From positions 2,046,001 through 2,110,000 of the forward strand of contig NZ_AP023174.1 of the NCBI RefSeq assembly GCF_013426895.1: a DNA stretch of 64,000 bases, in the 5' to 3' direction. Each line of letters starts with the position of its first letter. Within the stretch, counting starts at the first letter, position 1. Below the pieces are notes generated by a model. That model worked only from the letters and a program-made list of their open reading frames with translations. It was not told where the DNA came from and made no database searches. The position numbers were made by a program, and so were the translations under genes. Shown here piece after piece: positions 1 to 8,541 of the stretch. The DNA comes from Paraburkholderia largidicola. GTDB taxonomy: Bacteria; Pseudomonadota; Gammaproteobacteria; Burkholderiales; Burkholderiaceae.

Positions 1-3000
1 ACGAGTTGTCCCGCCACATCCATTCGCCACAGTTCGCCATCTTCGTGCTGCAACACACGGCCCTGTCCATCCTTATGGGCCCGAAAGCGGTCGCCATGCA
101 GGTCATAGACGAAGTGACGCAAACGCCCGGCCGGATCCGTATGCTCGACGATCCGGCCGAGCGGATCATAGCGATACCGATCCTCCCCGAGCCGGCTGTC
201 CGACCGCATCACCAGATTGCCGCTGGCGTCGTAGGTGTAACCGGTATGTTCGTCGCGATGATCCGCGCGCATCGTGACGTGCTCGCTCAGCCGTCCTGCG
301 CGGTCGTACTCGTAGCGGTGGCCAAGGGCAGCACTACAGCGCGTATTGGTAAGCCGCCCCGCCATATCTCGCGTGAAGCGTATTGGCTCGTGCCCGTCTA
401 TCTGCACACGCTGCACCTGACCAACCGCGTCGTACCCATACACCAGCGTCTGCTGCAAACAGACTTCATCCACCAGATGCTTCAGTTCGCGACGCTGCGT
501 CTGAAGCCGCCCTGCATCGTCGTACACGTACTCCAGCGTCCCGAGCGTCTCCGATTGCTGCTGCGCCTCGGCGGTGAGTCTGCCGTCGACGTCGTACACG
601 CGCCGAACCGTGCTGCACGCGTTGCGCGCCTCGGTTAGTTGCCCTCTGCGGTTATACGCGTACCGCTCTTCCTGTCCGCCTTCCCGTTCGACACGCCGAC
701 GCGTAATGCGCCCCATCGCATCGCAAGTGACTGACAGTGCATGGCCGAGTGGATCGATGGTGCGGATCAGATGACCGGCGGGATCGTACCCGTATCGACG
801 GGACTGCCCGTAGTAGTCGATTTCTTCAGTCAGTCGCCCGGCCGCATCGCGCTTCAGATGCCACGTCTGACCAAGCGGATTCGTCACACCCGTCAGATGC
901 TCTTCGGTGTCATAGTGATAGCGTGTAACGCCACCGTCCGGATCGATGCGGCTCGCCAGCTGCCCCTGCCCGTAGTAGCCAAATGCCGTCGTGTGACCCG
1001 ACTCGTCCTGATACCGGATCAGGTTGTCTTCAGCATCGAATTCGCAGCGCACGTGGCGTCCGCCGGGAAGTTCGCAAGCCACCAGCCGGTCTTTTGCGTC
1101 CCACCTGTATGCCGTCGGCTCTTCGCCCGGCGCCTTCCGCCAGATCAGATTGCCTCGTGCGTCGTGCGAAAACGCGGTCGTGCGACCCAGTGCATCCGTC
1201 AGGCTCGACAGATGCCCCAGCGCGTCGTAGGCCAGCATCGTCGATTGACCGGCGGGATCAGTCACCTGCGCAAGCTGGCCCTGCGCGTCATAGTCAAACG
1301 CGGTCGCGATGCCCGACGGCGTCAACTGCTTCAGCAGATTGCCCCGGGCATCCCACGCCTGTTGCCATACGCCGCCTTCAGGGTCGGTAATGGCGACGGG
1401 CCGATGATCGCTGTCGTAGCGCGTGCGCACTACGCTTCGATCCGGCAACGTATGCGCGAGCAAGTTGCCGTATTCGTCGTACTCCCACGTCGTCGTGTTG
1501 CCCGCCGGGTCCACCTCCGCACTCGTGCGTCCCTGCCCGTCGTACTGGTAGCTGCGCACGCCGCCCAGTCCGTCGATACGCGCCACCGGCCACTGCTGGT
1601 CGTTGTACTGCAGCACCGTCACATGGCCAAGCGAGTCGGTAAAGCGCGTCTCCAGATGTTCGGGGTCGTATGTGAAGCGATAGTCGTAGAGGCCGCCATC
1701 ACCCCACGCTCGTTCGACACGCCATACACCATCCTCATGCAATCGATGCCGGTACCAGAATGACAGCCCATTGCGGTCCGTATGCCGGACCATCTGCTGC
1801 GCATCGCCATATTCGAATCTATACGGCACGTCCAGCGCGTCGAGGACCGAGACCAGCGCACCTGACCTGTCCTGCCGATACCGAACCAGCGGATGAGTCC
1901 CCCCTTGCGCATTACGCAGGATGACCCTGCCGATGCATCCCTCCACGTCGCCAGCAAAACACTGAACGGCACGTCCGGTGGGCGCATCGCCGGACCATTC
2001 GATGAACTGCAGCACTGGCCCGCCTCGTGTGTTCTGTGCATCGCGTACCATCCGCCAACCGTTGCCGTTCAGATCGGACATCTGCGTCAGCTTCACGACC
2101 AAGGGTTTGCGTTGCCCAAGCGGTGGCACCTCGTCGCGCCAATGTTCCGGCAGTGCAAACGAATATTCGATGCCGGCGCGGGCACGTATTATCAGTATGC
2201 AATCCTGAATATATAGCGCATGGCCATGCTGGCGATCGTAGCGACGCTCTCCCCAGCCGGATGCGACGGGAAACTCATCAAACGCCGTCGCGTGGTCCGG
2301 GAAATAGACGGCTGCGCCAAACTGCCCGCCGTCCCGCACCAGTTCGACGCGGATATCGGCCGGACTCTGCCAACCGCGACCGGGAGCGCCAATAAACGTA
2401 TCGTGGCTCGCGTAGTAGCGATCCCATGTCAAGGGCAATCGTCCATCGATGACGAAATCGTTCTGCTGGACAACCACTTCACCCGTAATCGAGTTAACCG
2501 GCTCCGCGTCGAAGATCACGCACTTGATATAGCCTGATGGGAACTTGTCGAACAGCTTCTTCGCCAGCTTCGACCCACGAAATGCCTTGAACAACGCGGC
2601 GACCACCGCCATCATGTTCATCACGGGCGGCCCACCAACCAGAACGGGATTGCCTGCCGGAATAGGCAGCAACACAGACGTGGGCAACGACGGGTATGTG
2701 CGATCCGTATGCGCGCTGTTGTGCCCCATCGGTTCCATACCCACGAACCAGCAACTGAGCGCGGGCAACGCCAGGAACGATAGCGGATCGTTGTTGGCCA
2801 GTACCGTACGGCTGCCCATGAACGACTCGGAGTCCTGCGATGGCCCTGTCGCGTCAGTACCCGCAAACCCCGCGCCCAACGGAAAGTGCAGACCCGGGAC
2901 GTGGTAAGTATGCGTGCCTGCAGTCGCGCGCATGAAACCATTGATGAAAATGGGCCGTCCACCTCCGCCATTTCCGACATTGCCGCCGAGCGCATCGGTT

Positions 3001-3347
3001 ACGTTCTGCGATAGCTCATTGACGGCGTGCATGGCGCTCATGCCTGCCTTCACGACGCTGCTGTTCATCACATCGTTCACGGCACCCGTTGCCGACTTGA
3101 CGACGCTGCTGTTCGCGATCTTGTCGACTTCGTCCTGATGTTTCTCCAGAAACGCTGTCGCCTGTTCTTCGACGAAGCTGAACACGATGCTGCCGATTAC
3201 CGCTTTTGCCGCACTGATGTATTCCTGTAAATCCAGCACGAAACCCACGTGCGGATGTGGAATGGGAATTGGCGCCGGTGACGGCGGAATGGTCACCTCG
3301 TGTACATCGATACCCACGACGGGCGTGAGGTGCGTCGCTGCAAGCAT
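1..3347 (-). CDS. Rhs-family T6SS toxin with N-terminal PAAR-like domain (C-terminus outside window)
   Basis: About 1115 N-terminal codons are visible and the frame is open to the window edge, so the C-terminal toxin tip is not seen. Translating the minus strand from the ATG at 3347 gives a helical leader (residues 1-120), then a PAAR-like segment (about 130-250, including IFINGFMRA and PVLVGGPPV). A DUF6531-type entry follows near 283 (TGEVVVQQNDFVIDG), then many YD repeats such as YDGQGR, YDEYGN and YDAQGQ from about residue 470 onward. Rhs proteins form a cocoon shell around a polymorphic C-terminal toxin and ride on the VgrG spike. The start lies 2 nt after the TPR gene stop, in the order vgrG1 - TPR - rhs, which suggests the TPR protein and VgrG1 load this toxin. 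Toxin activity and immunity gene cannot be named from here. Confidence 0.93.
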   Translation of the reverse strand, partial: MLAATHLTPVVGIDVHEVTIPPSPAPIPIPHPHVGFVLDLQEYISAAKAVIGSIVFSFVEEQATAFLEKHQDEVDKIANSSVVKSATGAVNDVMNSSVVKAGMSAMHAVNELSQNVTDALGGNVGNGGGGRPIFINGFMRATAGTHTYHVPGLHFPLGAGFAGTDATGPSQDSESFMGSRTVLANNDPLSFLALPALSCWFVGMEPMGHNSAHTDRTYPSLPTSVLLPIPAGNPVLVGGPPVMNMMAVVAALFKAFRGSKLAKKLFDKFPSGYIKCVIFDAEPVNSITGEVVVQQNDFVIDGRLPLTWDRYYASHDTFIGAPGRGWQSPADIRVELVRDGGQFGAAVYFPDHATAFDEFPVASGWGERRYDRQHGHALYIQDCILIIRARAGIEYSFALPEHWRDEVPPLGQRKPLVVKLTQMSDLNGNGWRMVRDAQNTRGGPVLQFIEWSGDAPTGRAVQCFAGDVEGCIGRVILRNAQGGTHPLVRYRQDRSGALVSVLDALDVPYRFEYGDAQQMVRHTDRNGLSFWYRHRLHEDGVWRVERAWGDGGLYDYRFTYDPEHLETRFTDSLGHVTVLQYNDQQWPVARIDGLGGVRSYQYDGQGRTSAEVDPAGNTTTWEYDEYGNLLAHTLPDRSVVRTRYDSDHRPVAITDPEGGVWQQAWDARGNLLKQLTPSGIATAFDYDAQGQLAQVTDPAGQSTMLAYDALGHLSSLTDALGRTTAFSHDARGNLIWRKAPGEEPTAYRWDAKDRLVACELPGGRHVRCEFDAEDNLIRYQDESGHTTAFGYYGQGQLASRIDPDGGVTRYHYDTEEHLTGVTNPLGQTWHLKRDAAGRLTEEIDYYGQSRRYGYDPAGHLIRTIDPLGHALSVTCDAMGRITRRRVEREGGQEERYAYNRRGQLTEARNACSTVRRVYDVDGRLTAEAQQQSETLGTLEYVYDDAGRLQTQRRELKHLVDEVCLQQTLVYGYDAVGQVQRVQIDGHEPIRFTRDMAGRLTNTRCSAALGHRYEYDRAGRLSEHVTMRADHRDEHTGYTYDASGNLVMRSDSRLGEDRYRYDPLGRIVEHTDPAGRLRHFVYDLHGDRFRAHKDGQGRVLQHEDGELWRMDVAGQL

Positions 3348-3349
3348 TG

Positions 3350-4705
3350 TCACGACGCCTCCCCGTCACCGGCGTCATCGACAAGTTGCCGCGAAACATC
3401 CTGCGCCGCCAGAGGCTTGATGGCCTCGGCCCAGTTGTCGCCGTATAGGTGCTTCAGGCGAGGAACAAGTTCCTCGCGCCGCTTATGTGACTTCTCGAAG
3501 AAGCCGGTCTGGTTGAGCATCCACGCCGTCACCCGTTGCAGATTGCTGTTCGCACGCAATGCAGGCTCGATCCAGTGCCCCGCGTCCAGCGCCGTGAAAC
3601 CCGCGTCGAGTGCCTCTTGGTGACGGCCTGCCTTCTCGAGGCACCAGCCCTGCATGCGCCGGGCTTCGACTGCAAGAATGCCGTCCCGCTCCGCCGCTGC
3701 ATGCGAAGCGGCCACGTCATAGCACCGAACGGCATCCATGTACCGGCCACGTATAAGATGCACACTCGCTTCGCCAAACAGACCGTTTACGATCAGCTTG
3801 TTCCCCGCTGCATGCCCTTGCTCCAATGCCTGCTGACCACGCTGCGTGGCCTCTTCGTAAGCAGCCAACGCCTCGTCATGAGATTGCCATTTCAGATAAG
3901 CGGCGCCCGCGAGCAGATGAACAACAGCGCTTTGATCAGGCCATTTTTGACCGGCCGTCACTTCCAGTGCTGCACGGCGCAGACTTTCGAGTCGCTTGGG
4001 ATCATCGTGCGCCAGTGCCTCGGACAGTTCGACAAACAGTCGTCTGAACTGTCCCGAAGGACCACGCTCGCCAGATTGAGCAACCAACTCGCGCGACACC
4101 GACCGCATCTGATACCGCCCATGAATCACGCGGACGCGATCAGGCTGGCGTCCTTGCAACCATGCAAGCGGATCCGTCGCCGCACCGTACTGCACGATCC
4201 GGATTCGATCGGAACCCCAAGCCTGCTGACTCATGTCGTCTAGCAACAGGTCGAGCCAGCGCTCGAACTCCCGGTTCTTCGACACGATCCCCGGCGCGAG
4301 TATCAACACGACGCCGGGGAAAATGTCCGGATGATGAGCTATCAGACTTCCTGTCAGCATCAGCAGATACTGCGTCGATGTCTCACTGCCGCGCAGTGGC
4401 GGCGTCCAGTCCGCCGTCACGCCGCGTGCTGCGGAACCCTCTCTGCGGTTTTCATAGAAACGGGCGAGTTCCTGCGCCAGTGCGTCCGCGTATTGCGCGG
4501 CGCCCTCGAACGGGGACACCAGACGAATAACAGCGCAAGACAGTTCTTCCTGACTCTGAAAATACGCTTTGACAAGTTCAAGGTCGGCCGCATCGGTGCG
4601 CCAGTAAAGCAGGCGAGCGTGCTGGTCCTTTGCGAAGCGCAGCCAGTCTTCGTGAGCAGCCATCAGGCGACGCTCGACCGGATTTGTCGGTTGCCAGTTC
4701 TGCAT
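3350..4705 (-). CDS. TPR-like protein, probable Rhs/VgrG loading or accessory factor
   Basis: 451 aa, soluble, no signal peptide. The N-terminal 200 residues are alpha/beta (VVLILAPGIVSKNREFERW; WGSDRIRIVQYG). Residues from about 215 to 420 are helical hairpins with TPR character (AAYLKWQSHDEALAAYEEA; GRYMDAVRCYDVAASHA; EKAGRHQEALDAGF). It sits 13 nt after vgrG1 and 2 nt before rhs, the place usually held by an effector adaptor or chaperone. It shows no EagR (DUF1795) or DUF4123 signature. The adaptor role is inferred from position only; the TPR assignment is from helix-pair pattern by eye. Confidence 0.72.
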   Translation of the reverse strand: MQNWQPTNPVERRLMAAHEDWLRFAKDQHARLLYWRTDAADLELVKAYFQSQEELSCAVIRLVSPFEGAAQYADALAQELARFYENRREGSAARGVTADWTPPLRGSETSTQYLLMLTGSLIAHHPDIFPGVVLILAPGIVSKNREFERWLDLLLDDMSQQAWGSDRIRIVQYGAATDPLAWLQGRQPDRVRVIHGRYQMRSVSRELVAQSGERGPSGQFRRLFVELSEALAHDDPKRLESLRRAALEVTAGQKWPDQSAVVHLLAGAAYLKWQSHDEALAAYEEATQRGQQALEQGHAAGNKLIVNGLFGEASVHLIRGRYMDAVRCYDVAASHAAAERDGILAVEARRMQGWCLEKAGRHQEALDAGFTALDAGHWIEPALRANSNLQRVTAWMLNQTGFFEKSHKRREELVPRLKHLYGDNWAEAIKPLAAQDVSRQLVDDAGDGEAS

Positions 4706-4718
4706 CGATCAGTCGCCT

Positions 4719-6959
4719 TCAGGGGTTCAGTTTGAGGACGGCCCCCTGGACCGTATGCTCGCCCGTCGCGCTGCTCGTCACGGTCGAACCGTTTACGGCG
4801 TGAGTCGACGAGCCCGTCGACGTGACATTCACGCCCGTGATATTGATGTTGCCGGCAGCGTCCATGACGATCTGCGAGTTGCCGCATACGAGGCTGATCT
4901 TCGTCGTGGAGGTCAATACGACATCGCCGGTGACGTGCACTTCCTGCCCGCTACCTACCTGAATTAACTGGTGTCCCGTTACCTTCACGGTGTGAGTGGT
5001 CAGCAGATTCGAAGTCTTCGCCAGATGAACCGTTTCCGTGCTCGTCTGTGCGATTTCCTCTTCCCGGAAACCCGTGACCTTTAGCGTGTCGTTGCCGCCG
5101 ACAATGCGGTCCCGATCTGATTTGACTTCGTAGCGCTGTTTGCCCGTGATCGTGGTCTTCTGATCTGCGCCGACTTCGACGGTGTCGTTCAGCTTGACTG
5201 AGCGCTCGCGGTTTGCATTAAGCGTGATGGTCTCGTTGCCTGTCACCGTTTCAGTTCGGGTTCCGGCCACGCTCGTGGTTTCGTTGCCACCTACCGACTT
5301 GGTGCGGTTTGCCATGACCGAGTGCGATTCATCGTTCTCGACTTCGGTGCGCATGTCCTTTTCGGCTTGCAGCCACAGTTCCTCGGAGCCTGGCTTGTCC
5401 TCGAAGCGGATCGCATTCGCGTTACCTGCACCACCCTTCAGCGAGCGTGACAGCAGTCCACTCTGCGTCGCATTGCCCGGCAGATCCCACGGCGGCATCG
5501 TCGCAGCGTTGTACAACCGCCCGACCACGATCGGTCGGTCGGGGTCGCCGTTCTCGAAGTCCACGATCACTTCCGTGCCCACGCGCGGAATATTGACCCC
5601 ACCGAATCCACCGCCCGCCCACGGATACGACACGCGTATCCAGCACGACGCATTCTGGTCTTTCACCCCCGAGCGGTCCCAATGGAAACCCAGCTTCACA
5701 CGGCCATACTGGTCCGTCCAGATTTCCTGGCCCGCCGGGCCGGTGACGATCGCCGTCTGCGGCCCGCTCGTGCGCGGCTTCGGATAGCGCGTACGCGATG
5801 GACGAAACACCGTCGTTGCCGGTTGCACCACGAACGCACTGCTGATCGTGTATTCGCCCGAACCGCTCGCCGCACCGATCTCCGTGGCCGAGAACCACGC
5901 GCTGATCACCAGGTATTCCCGGTTTGCCGGCCGATGCGGATAGCCCTCCAGCCGGAACGTCGTGCCGCACACCACGTCGCGCACCTGGCCGCTGCCCGAG
6001 GCGCGCTCACCATGCGCACGCACTTCTTCCATCCGCAGCCGCGCGAACTGTTCACCATGCTCCCGTTCCGTGTAATCCCCCGGCCACTCGTAGCGCTCGA
6101 AATCGTTATGCGCCGTCTCCTGCGGCAGTTCGTTCTGCGCGATCAACCCGGCCATCGGCTTCTTGAAGTCGTAATCGTTCGTTGTCCAGCGACCCGACTG
6201 CAGCGCACCGCTCATATCGAACGCGTCGATGTATTCCTGATCGATCCTGTGACCCGGCGGGTAATACCACAGCGTCTGGTAGGCAGTGCTCTCGACCGGC
6301 CTGTGCGCGCCGAGGTGATCGACGAGCACCATCCGGTGAAACGTGCCCGAATGCTCGAAGAACCAGTAGATGCCGTGCTCGGCCATCAGCCGCTGGATAA
6401 AGTAAAAATCCGTTTCCCCATACTGCACCTGATAGTCGAGCACGGGATACGAACCGCTCAGCCGCAGGTCGTACGAGTACATGTACTTGCCGAACACGTC
6501 CTCGATGATCTCCACCACCGTCTTGCGCTGGAATATGCGGTAGTCCGACGTCTGGTCGGCCAGCCAGATCCACGGCCTGAGCGCGAGCTCGTAGTTGCTC
6601 TGCCGGTCGGACTGGCTCACATAGCGTGCTTCCGTCACGATGCCGCTGATCTCGCGCGTGCCCGCGCCGATGTTGGACGCACCCGCCATCCCCTGCATGC
6701 CCGCAACGAAGGTGCCCATCCCTTCGAGCTGGATCGTGACCGTCAGCTCCTTGCCGATCATCTGTTTCAGATCGAGGTTGGCGGCCTCCGACTCCGGCAT
6801 CTCCAGCGGCGTGCGGCACGACAACGTGTACGCGTAGATCGCCGACAACGCTTCCTCGCCCGCTACGCCCGTCAGTTCGAGCGCCGGTTCTCCCAGTGGC
6901 GATATGGGCAACGCGGGACCGCTCATCGTGAGAGTGCGGCCCTCATACAATATAAGCAT
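4719..6959 (-). CDS. vgrG: T6SS spike protein VgrG (copy 1)
   Basis: 746 aa. The N-terminal gp27-like part begins with RTLTMSGPALP and runs to about residue 370. The gp5 OB domain follows (IVTGPAGQEIWTDQYGRVK, then SCWIRVSYPWAG and GGVNIPRVGTEVIVDFENG). The C-terminus is a beta-helix of short repeats of the type (T/S)VxGNxTxxV, and it ends in a Ser/Thr-rich tail (GSTVTSSATGEHTVQG). VgrG trimers tip the Hcp tube and carry cargo. The ATG at 6959 is preferred because the alignment with copy 2 starts there; an internal ATG at codon 12 is an alternative. Residues of the middle region are encoded by DNA nearly identical to vgrG copy 2, while the beta-helix tail differs completely. Followed closely by the TPR and rhs genes. 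Confidence 0.96.
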   Translation of the reverse strand: MLILYEGRTLTMSGPALPISPLGEPALELTGVAGEEALSAIYAYTLSCRTPLEMPESEAANLDLKQMIGKELTVTIQLEGMGTFVAGMQGMAGASNIGAGTREISGIVTEARYVSQSDRQSNYELALRPWIWLADQTSDYRIFQRKTVVEIIEDVFGKYMYSYDLRLSGSYPVLDYQVQYGETDFYFIQRLMAEHGIYWFFEHSGTFHRMVLVDHLGAHRPVESTAYQTLWYYPPGHRIDQEYIDAFDMSGALQSGRWTTNDYDFKKPMAGLIAQNELPQETAHNDFERYEWPGDYTEREHGEQFARLRMEEVRAHGERASGSGQVRDVVCGTTFRLEGYPHRPANREYLVISAWFSATEIGAASGSGEYTISSAFVVQPATTVFRPSRTRYPKPRTSGPQTAIVTGPAGQEIWTDQYGRVKLGFHWDRSGVKDQNASCWIRVSYPWAGGGFGGVNIPRVGTEVIVDFENGDPDRPIVVGRLYNAATMPPWDLPGNATQSGLLSRSLKGGAGNANAIRFEDKPGSEELWLQAEKDMRTEVENDESHSVMANRTKSVGGNETTSVAGTRTETVTGNETITLNANRERSVKLNDTVEVGADQKTTITGKQRYEVKSDRDRIVGGNDTLKVTGFREEEIAQTSTETVHLAKTSNLLTTHTVKVTGHQLIQVGSGQEVHVTGDVVLTSTTKISLVCGNSQIVMDAAGNINITGVNVTSTGSSTHAVNGSTVTSSATGEHTVQGAVLKLNP
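5394..6926 (-). repeat. Direct repeat, copy in vgrG1 (partner 13238-14770)
   Basis: This part of vgrG1 matches 13238-14770 of vgrG2 at a constant offset of 7844 bp. By eye no mismatch was found from 5394 to 6608 (about 1.2 kb). About nine substitutions fall between 6609 and 6926. The left boundary is sharp, where the two C-terminal tails diverge. Not every base was checked by computation. Confidence 0.9.
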
Positions 6960-7379
6960 GACTAAATTTCCTCACGACATTTCTTGCACTCACACCAATA
7001 TGATGGACGATATTTTTGGCGCATCTACTGAAAGTAGGACCGTCAAGTTCGGACAAAACCCGACAGCGTCAGTAAGAGACGGCAGATATTTCCTGACCTT
7101 GTCTCAATCCTGCTACCCATCGGAAAATCGGTTCTGACAGACAATCGATACGATGCCAAACCGATCAAACAGTCCGTTATACGAACAACCTAATTTACTT
7201 AACGGCGAAAACCTAACCTATGCAATAGCGTCGACAAAATTTGATGAAATCCAGATAACGTTCATTGACTTCACTCTGCTCAGGTTTGCACGGGGACTAC
7301 ATACGCAATACGACTTCTGTGTGCGACGACGAGTCGACCCTGGCTCACAGTCGATGGATACGAATTCAGGCTTTTCGCC
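6960..7379. other. Intergenic region between PAAR gene and vgrG1
   Basis: 420 bp with lower GC than the surrounding genes and no ORF that looks coding. It lies upstream of vgrG1 and probably holds the promoter of the vgrG1-TPR-rhs unit. No clear promoter boxes or hairpin terminator were identified by eye. Confidence 0.5.
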
Positions 7380-7643
7380 TCATTCCAGACCGAATCCTTC
7401 ATCGCCTTCGATTAACACGCCGCCGTGGCTCGTTATATCGCCTACGCGCGCGACGCTCCTGCCGCTGAATGCGACGGACGGCGCGCCACTCACGATGACC
7501 GCCCCGCAACTGATCGTGTCCCCAACACCCGCCGCGACTCTGCCATTGACGAGCAAGCCGGTCGAGGCACTAGTTACAGCACCTTCTCCGTGTTCAGGAC
7601 ATTGATGACGATGACCGAGAAGAACGATATGACGCATTGGCAT
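7380..7643 (-). CDS. PAAR-domain spike-sharpening protein
   Basis: 87 aa, essentially one PAAR domain: LLGHRHQCPEHG at the N-terminus, VNGRVAAGVGDTISCG, then FSGRSVARVGDITSHGG near the C-terminus. The spaced His and Cys residues fit the zinc site that caps the VgrG trimer. It is about 90 bp downstream of the DUF6708 gene and is the last gene of the vgrG2 island, 420 bp before vgrG1, so it could cap either VgrG. Length agrees with stand-alone PAAR proteins. Confidence 0.9.
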   Translation of the reverse strand: MPMRHIVLLGHRHQCPEHGEGAVTSASTGLLVNGRVAAGVGDTISCGAVIVSGAPSVAFSGRSVARVGDITSHGGVLIEGDEGFGLE

Positions 7644-7734
7644 CTCTACTTAATTTGCATGGTGCCGCGAAATCTGCATGATCCATCGGGATATCAGGCA
7701 CGTGTCGCAGGCGTGGAGAATCGGGGAGCAACGC

Positions 7735-8541
7735 TCAGGTGACGTGATCCAGTGATGACGCAGTCCTCGACTCGACATCCATCGCTTCAGGCCATTTCAC
7801 TTTCGGCGCCAGCAGGCGTGCCAGATTCATCGTCGGTTCGTTGTTCCAGTCGCGTGGCTTCCGCTTCGATGGCGGCAATGCCTGCGGACCCTGTTGCATA
7901 TAGGTGCAGACGTAAGCCCATGCCGCTTCGCCTCCAGCTTTAGCGCCAAGCTGGAACCGGTCGATCACTTCGTTCGTGCCGGGTTTGACGACCGAGAGCA
8001 CCACACCCGCCTTGACGATATAGCCACCGTTCGCTGTCGCGCCACGCTGACGCCACGCTTCGGCACGGATATCGTCCCAGTCGTATGAGACTGTCCACAC
8101 CGGCCAGCGCACAAAGGGGTTCCACCAGATTGCCTTGAACTCGTAGGCGTAGACCTTGCGACGTGCTCGATTGAAGCGAAGCGGTAAGTCGCGGGGTGGA
8201 GATATGTCCATTCGTACTCCGACACTCCCTCCCCAAACTCCAATCATCAAGACAAAAGCAGTTAGCAGAAGAAGACCGAGTGGCATCGGATTGGCGTCGT
8301 CAAACGTTAGGAATGCAAGCCAGATCATTCCAAAAGGGGCCAGGAACATGAGAGGAGCTATCCAAACGAGAAGACCGCGAAAATCGAGATAGGCGCGTGA
8401 TAGCTCCACAAAAATATTGTCGACGTGGTTTGGCACGTTTGAGAACAGTCCGGGTGTCGCATGAGGCCGATCGTTCGGCCCGGGTAAATCACGTTCCCAT
8501 CCTTGTGCCGGGGGATTCAGCAGCGGCTGCATGTCCGCCAT
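7735..8541 (-). CDS. DUF6708-like membrane protein, candidate partner or immunity of the VasX-like toxin
   Basis: 268 aa from the ATG at 8541, which overlaps the upstream TGA by one base (TGATG); a GTG three bases earlier is also possible. Two hydrophobic segments lie near residues 58-78 and 86-106 (LLVWIAPLMFLAPFGMIWLAF; LGLLLLTAFVLMIGVW). A soluble C-terminal domain follows (YAYEFKAIWWNPFVRWPVW; VSYDWDDIRAE). The pattern resembles DUF6708 proteins found beside T6SS toxins. Translational coupling to the pore-former-like toxin and the two membrane helices fit an inner-membrane immunity role, but that is inference; a secreted accessory role is also possible. Confidence 0.7.
   Translation of the reverse strand: MADMQPLLNPPAQGWERDLPGPNDRPHATPGLFSNVPNHVDNIFVELSRAYLDFRGLLVWIAPLMFLAPFGMIWLAFLTFDDANPMPLGLLLLTAFVLMIGVWGGSVGVRMDISPPRDLPLRFNRARRKVYAYEFKAIWWNPFVRWPVWTVSYDWDDIRAEAWRQRGATANGGYIVKAGVVLSVVKPGTNEVIDRFQLGAKAGGEAAWAYVCTYMQQGPQALPPSKRKPRDWNNEPTMNLARLLAPKVKWPEAMDVESRTASSLDHVT

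Noticed and set aside
741..1763. Plus-strand open frame of 340 codons at the left end.
   Set aside because: It is the complement of the Rhs YD-repeat gene, whose minus-strand frame is open through the whole stretch with the expected repeats.
3350..4705. Reading of the TPR protein as an EagR chaperone.
   Set aside because: It is three times too long and shows helical repeats rather than the short DUF1795 fold.
5682..6965. Long plus-strand open frame of about 427 codons opposite vgrG1, and its twin opposite vgrG2 at 13526-14800.
   Set aside because: Both are antisense to clear VgrG coding sequence, are Arg/His-rich and arise from high GC; they match each other only because the vgrG DNA is duplicated.
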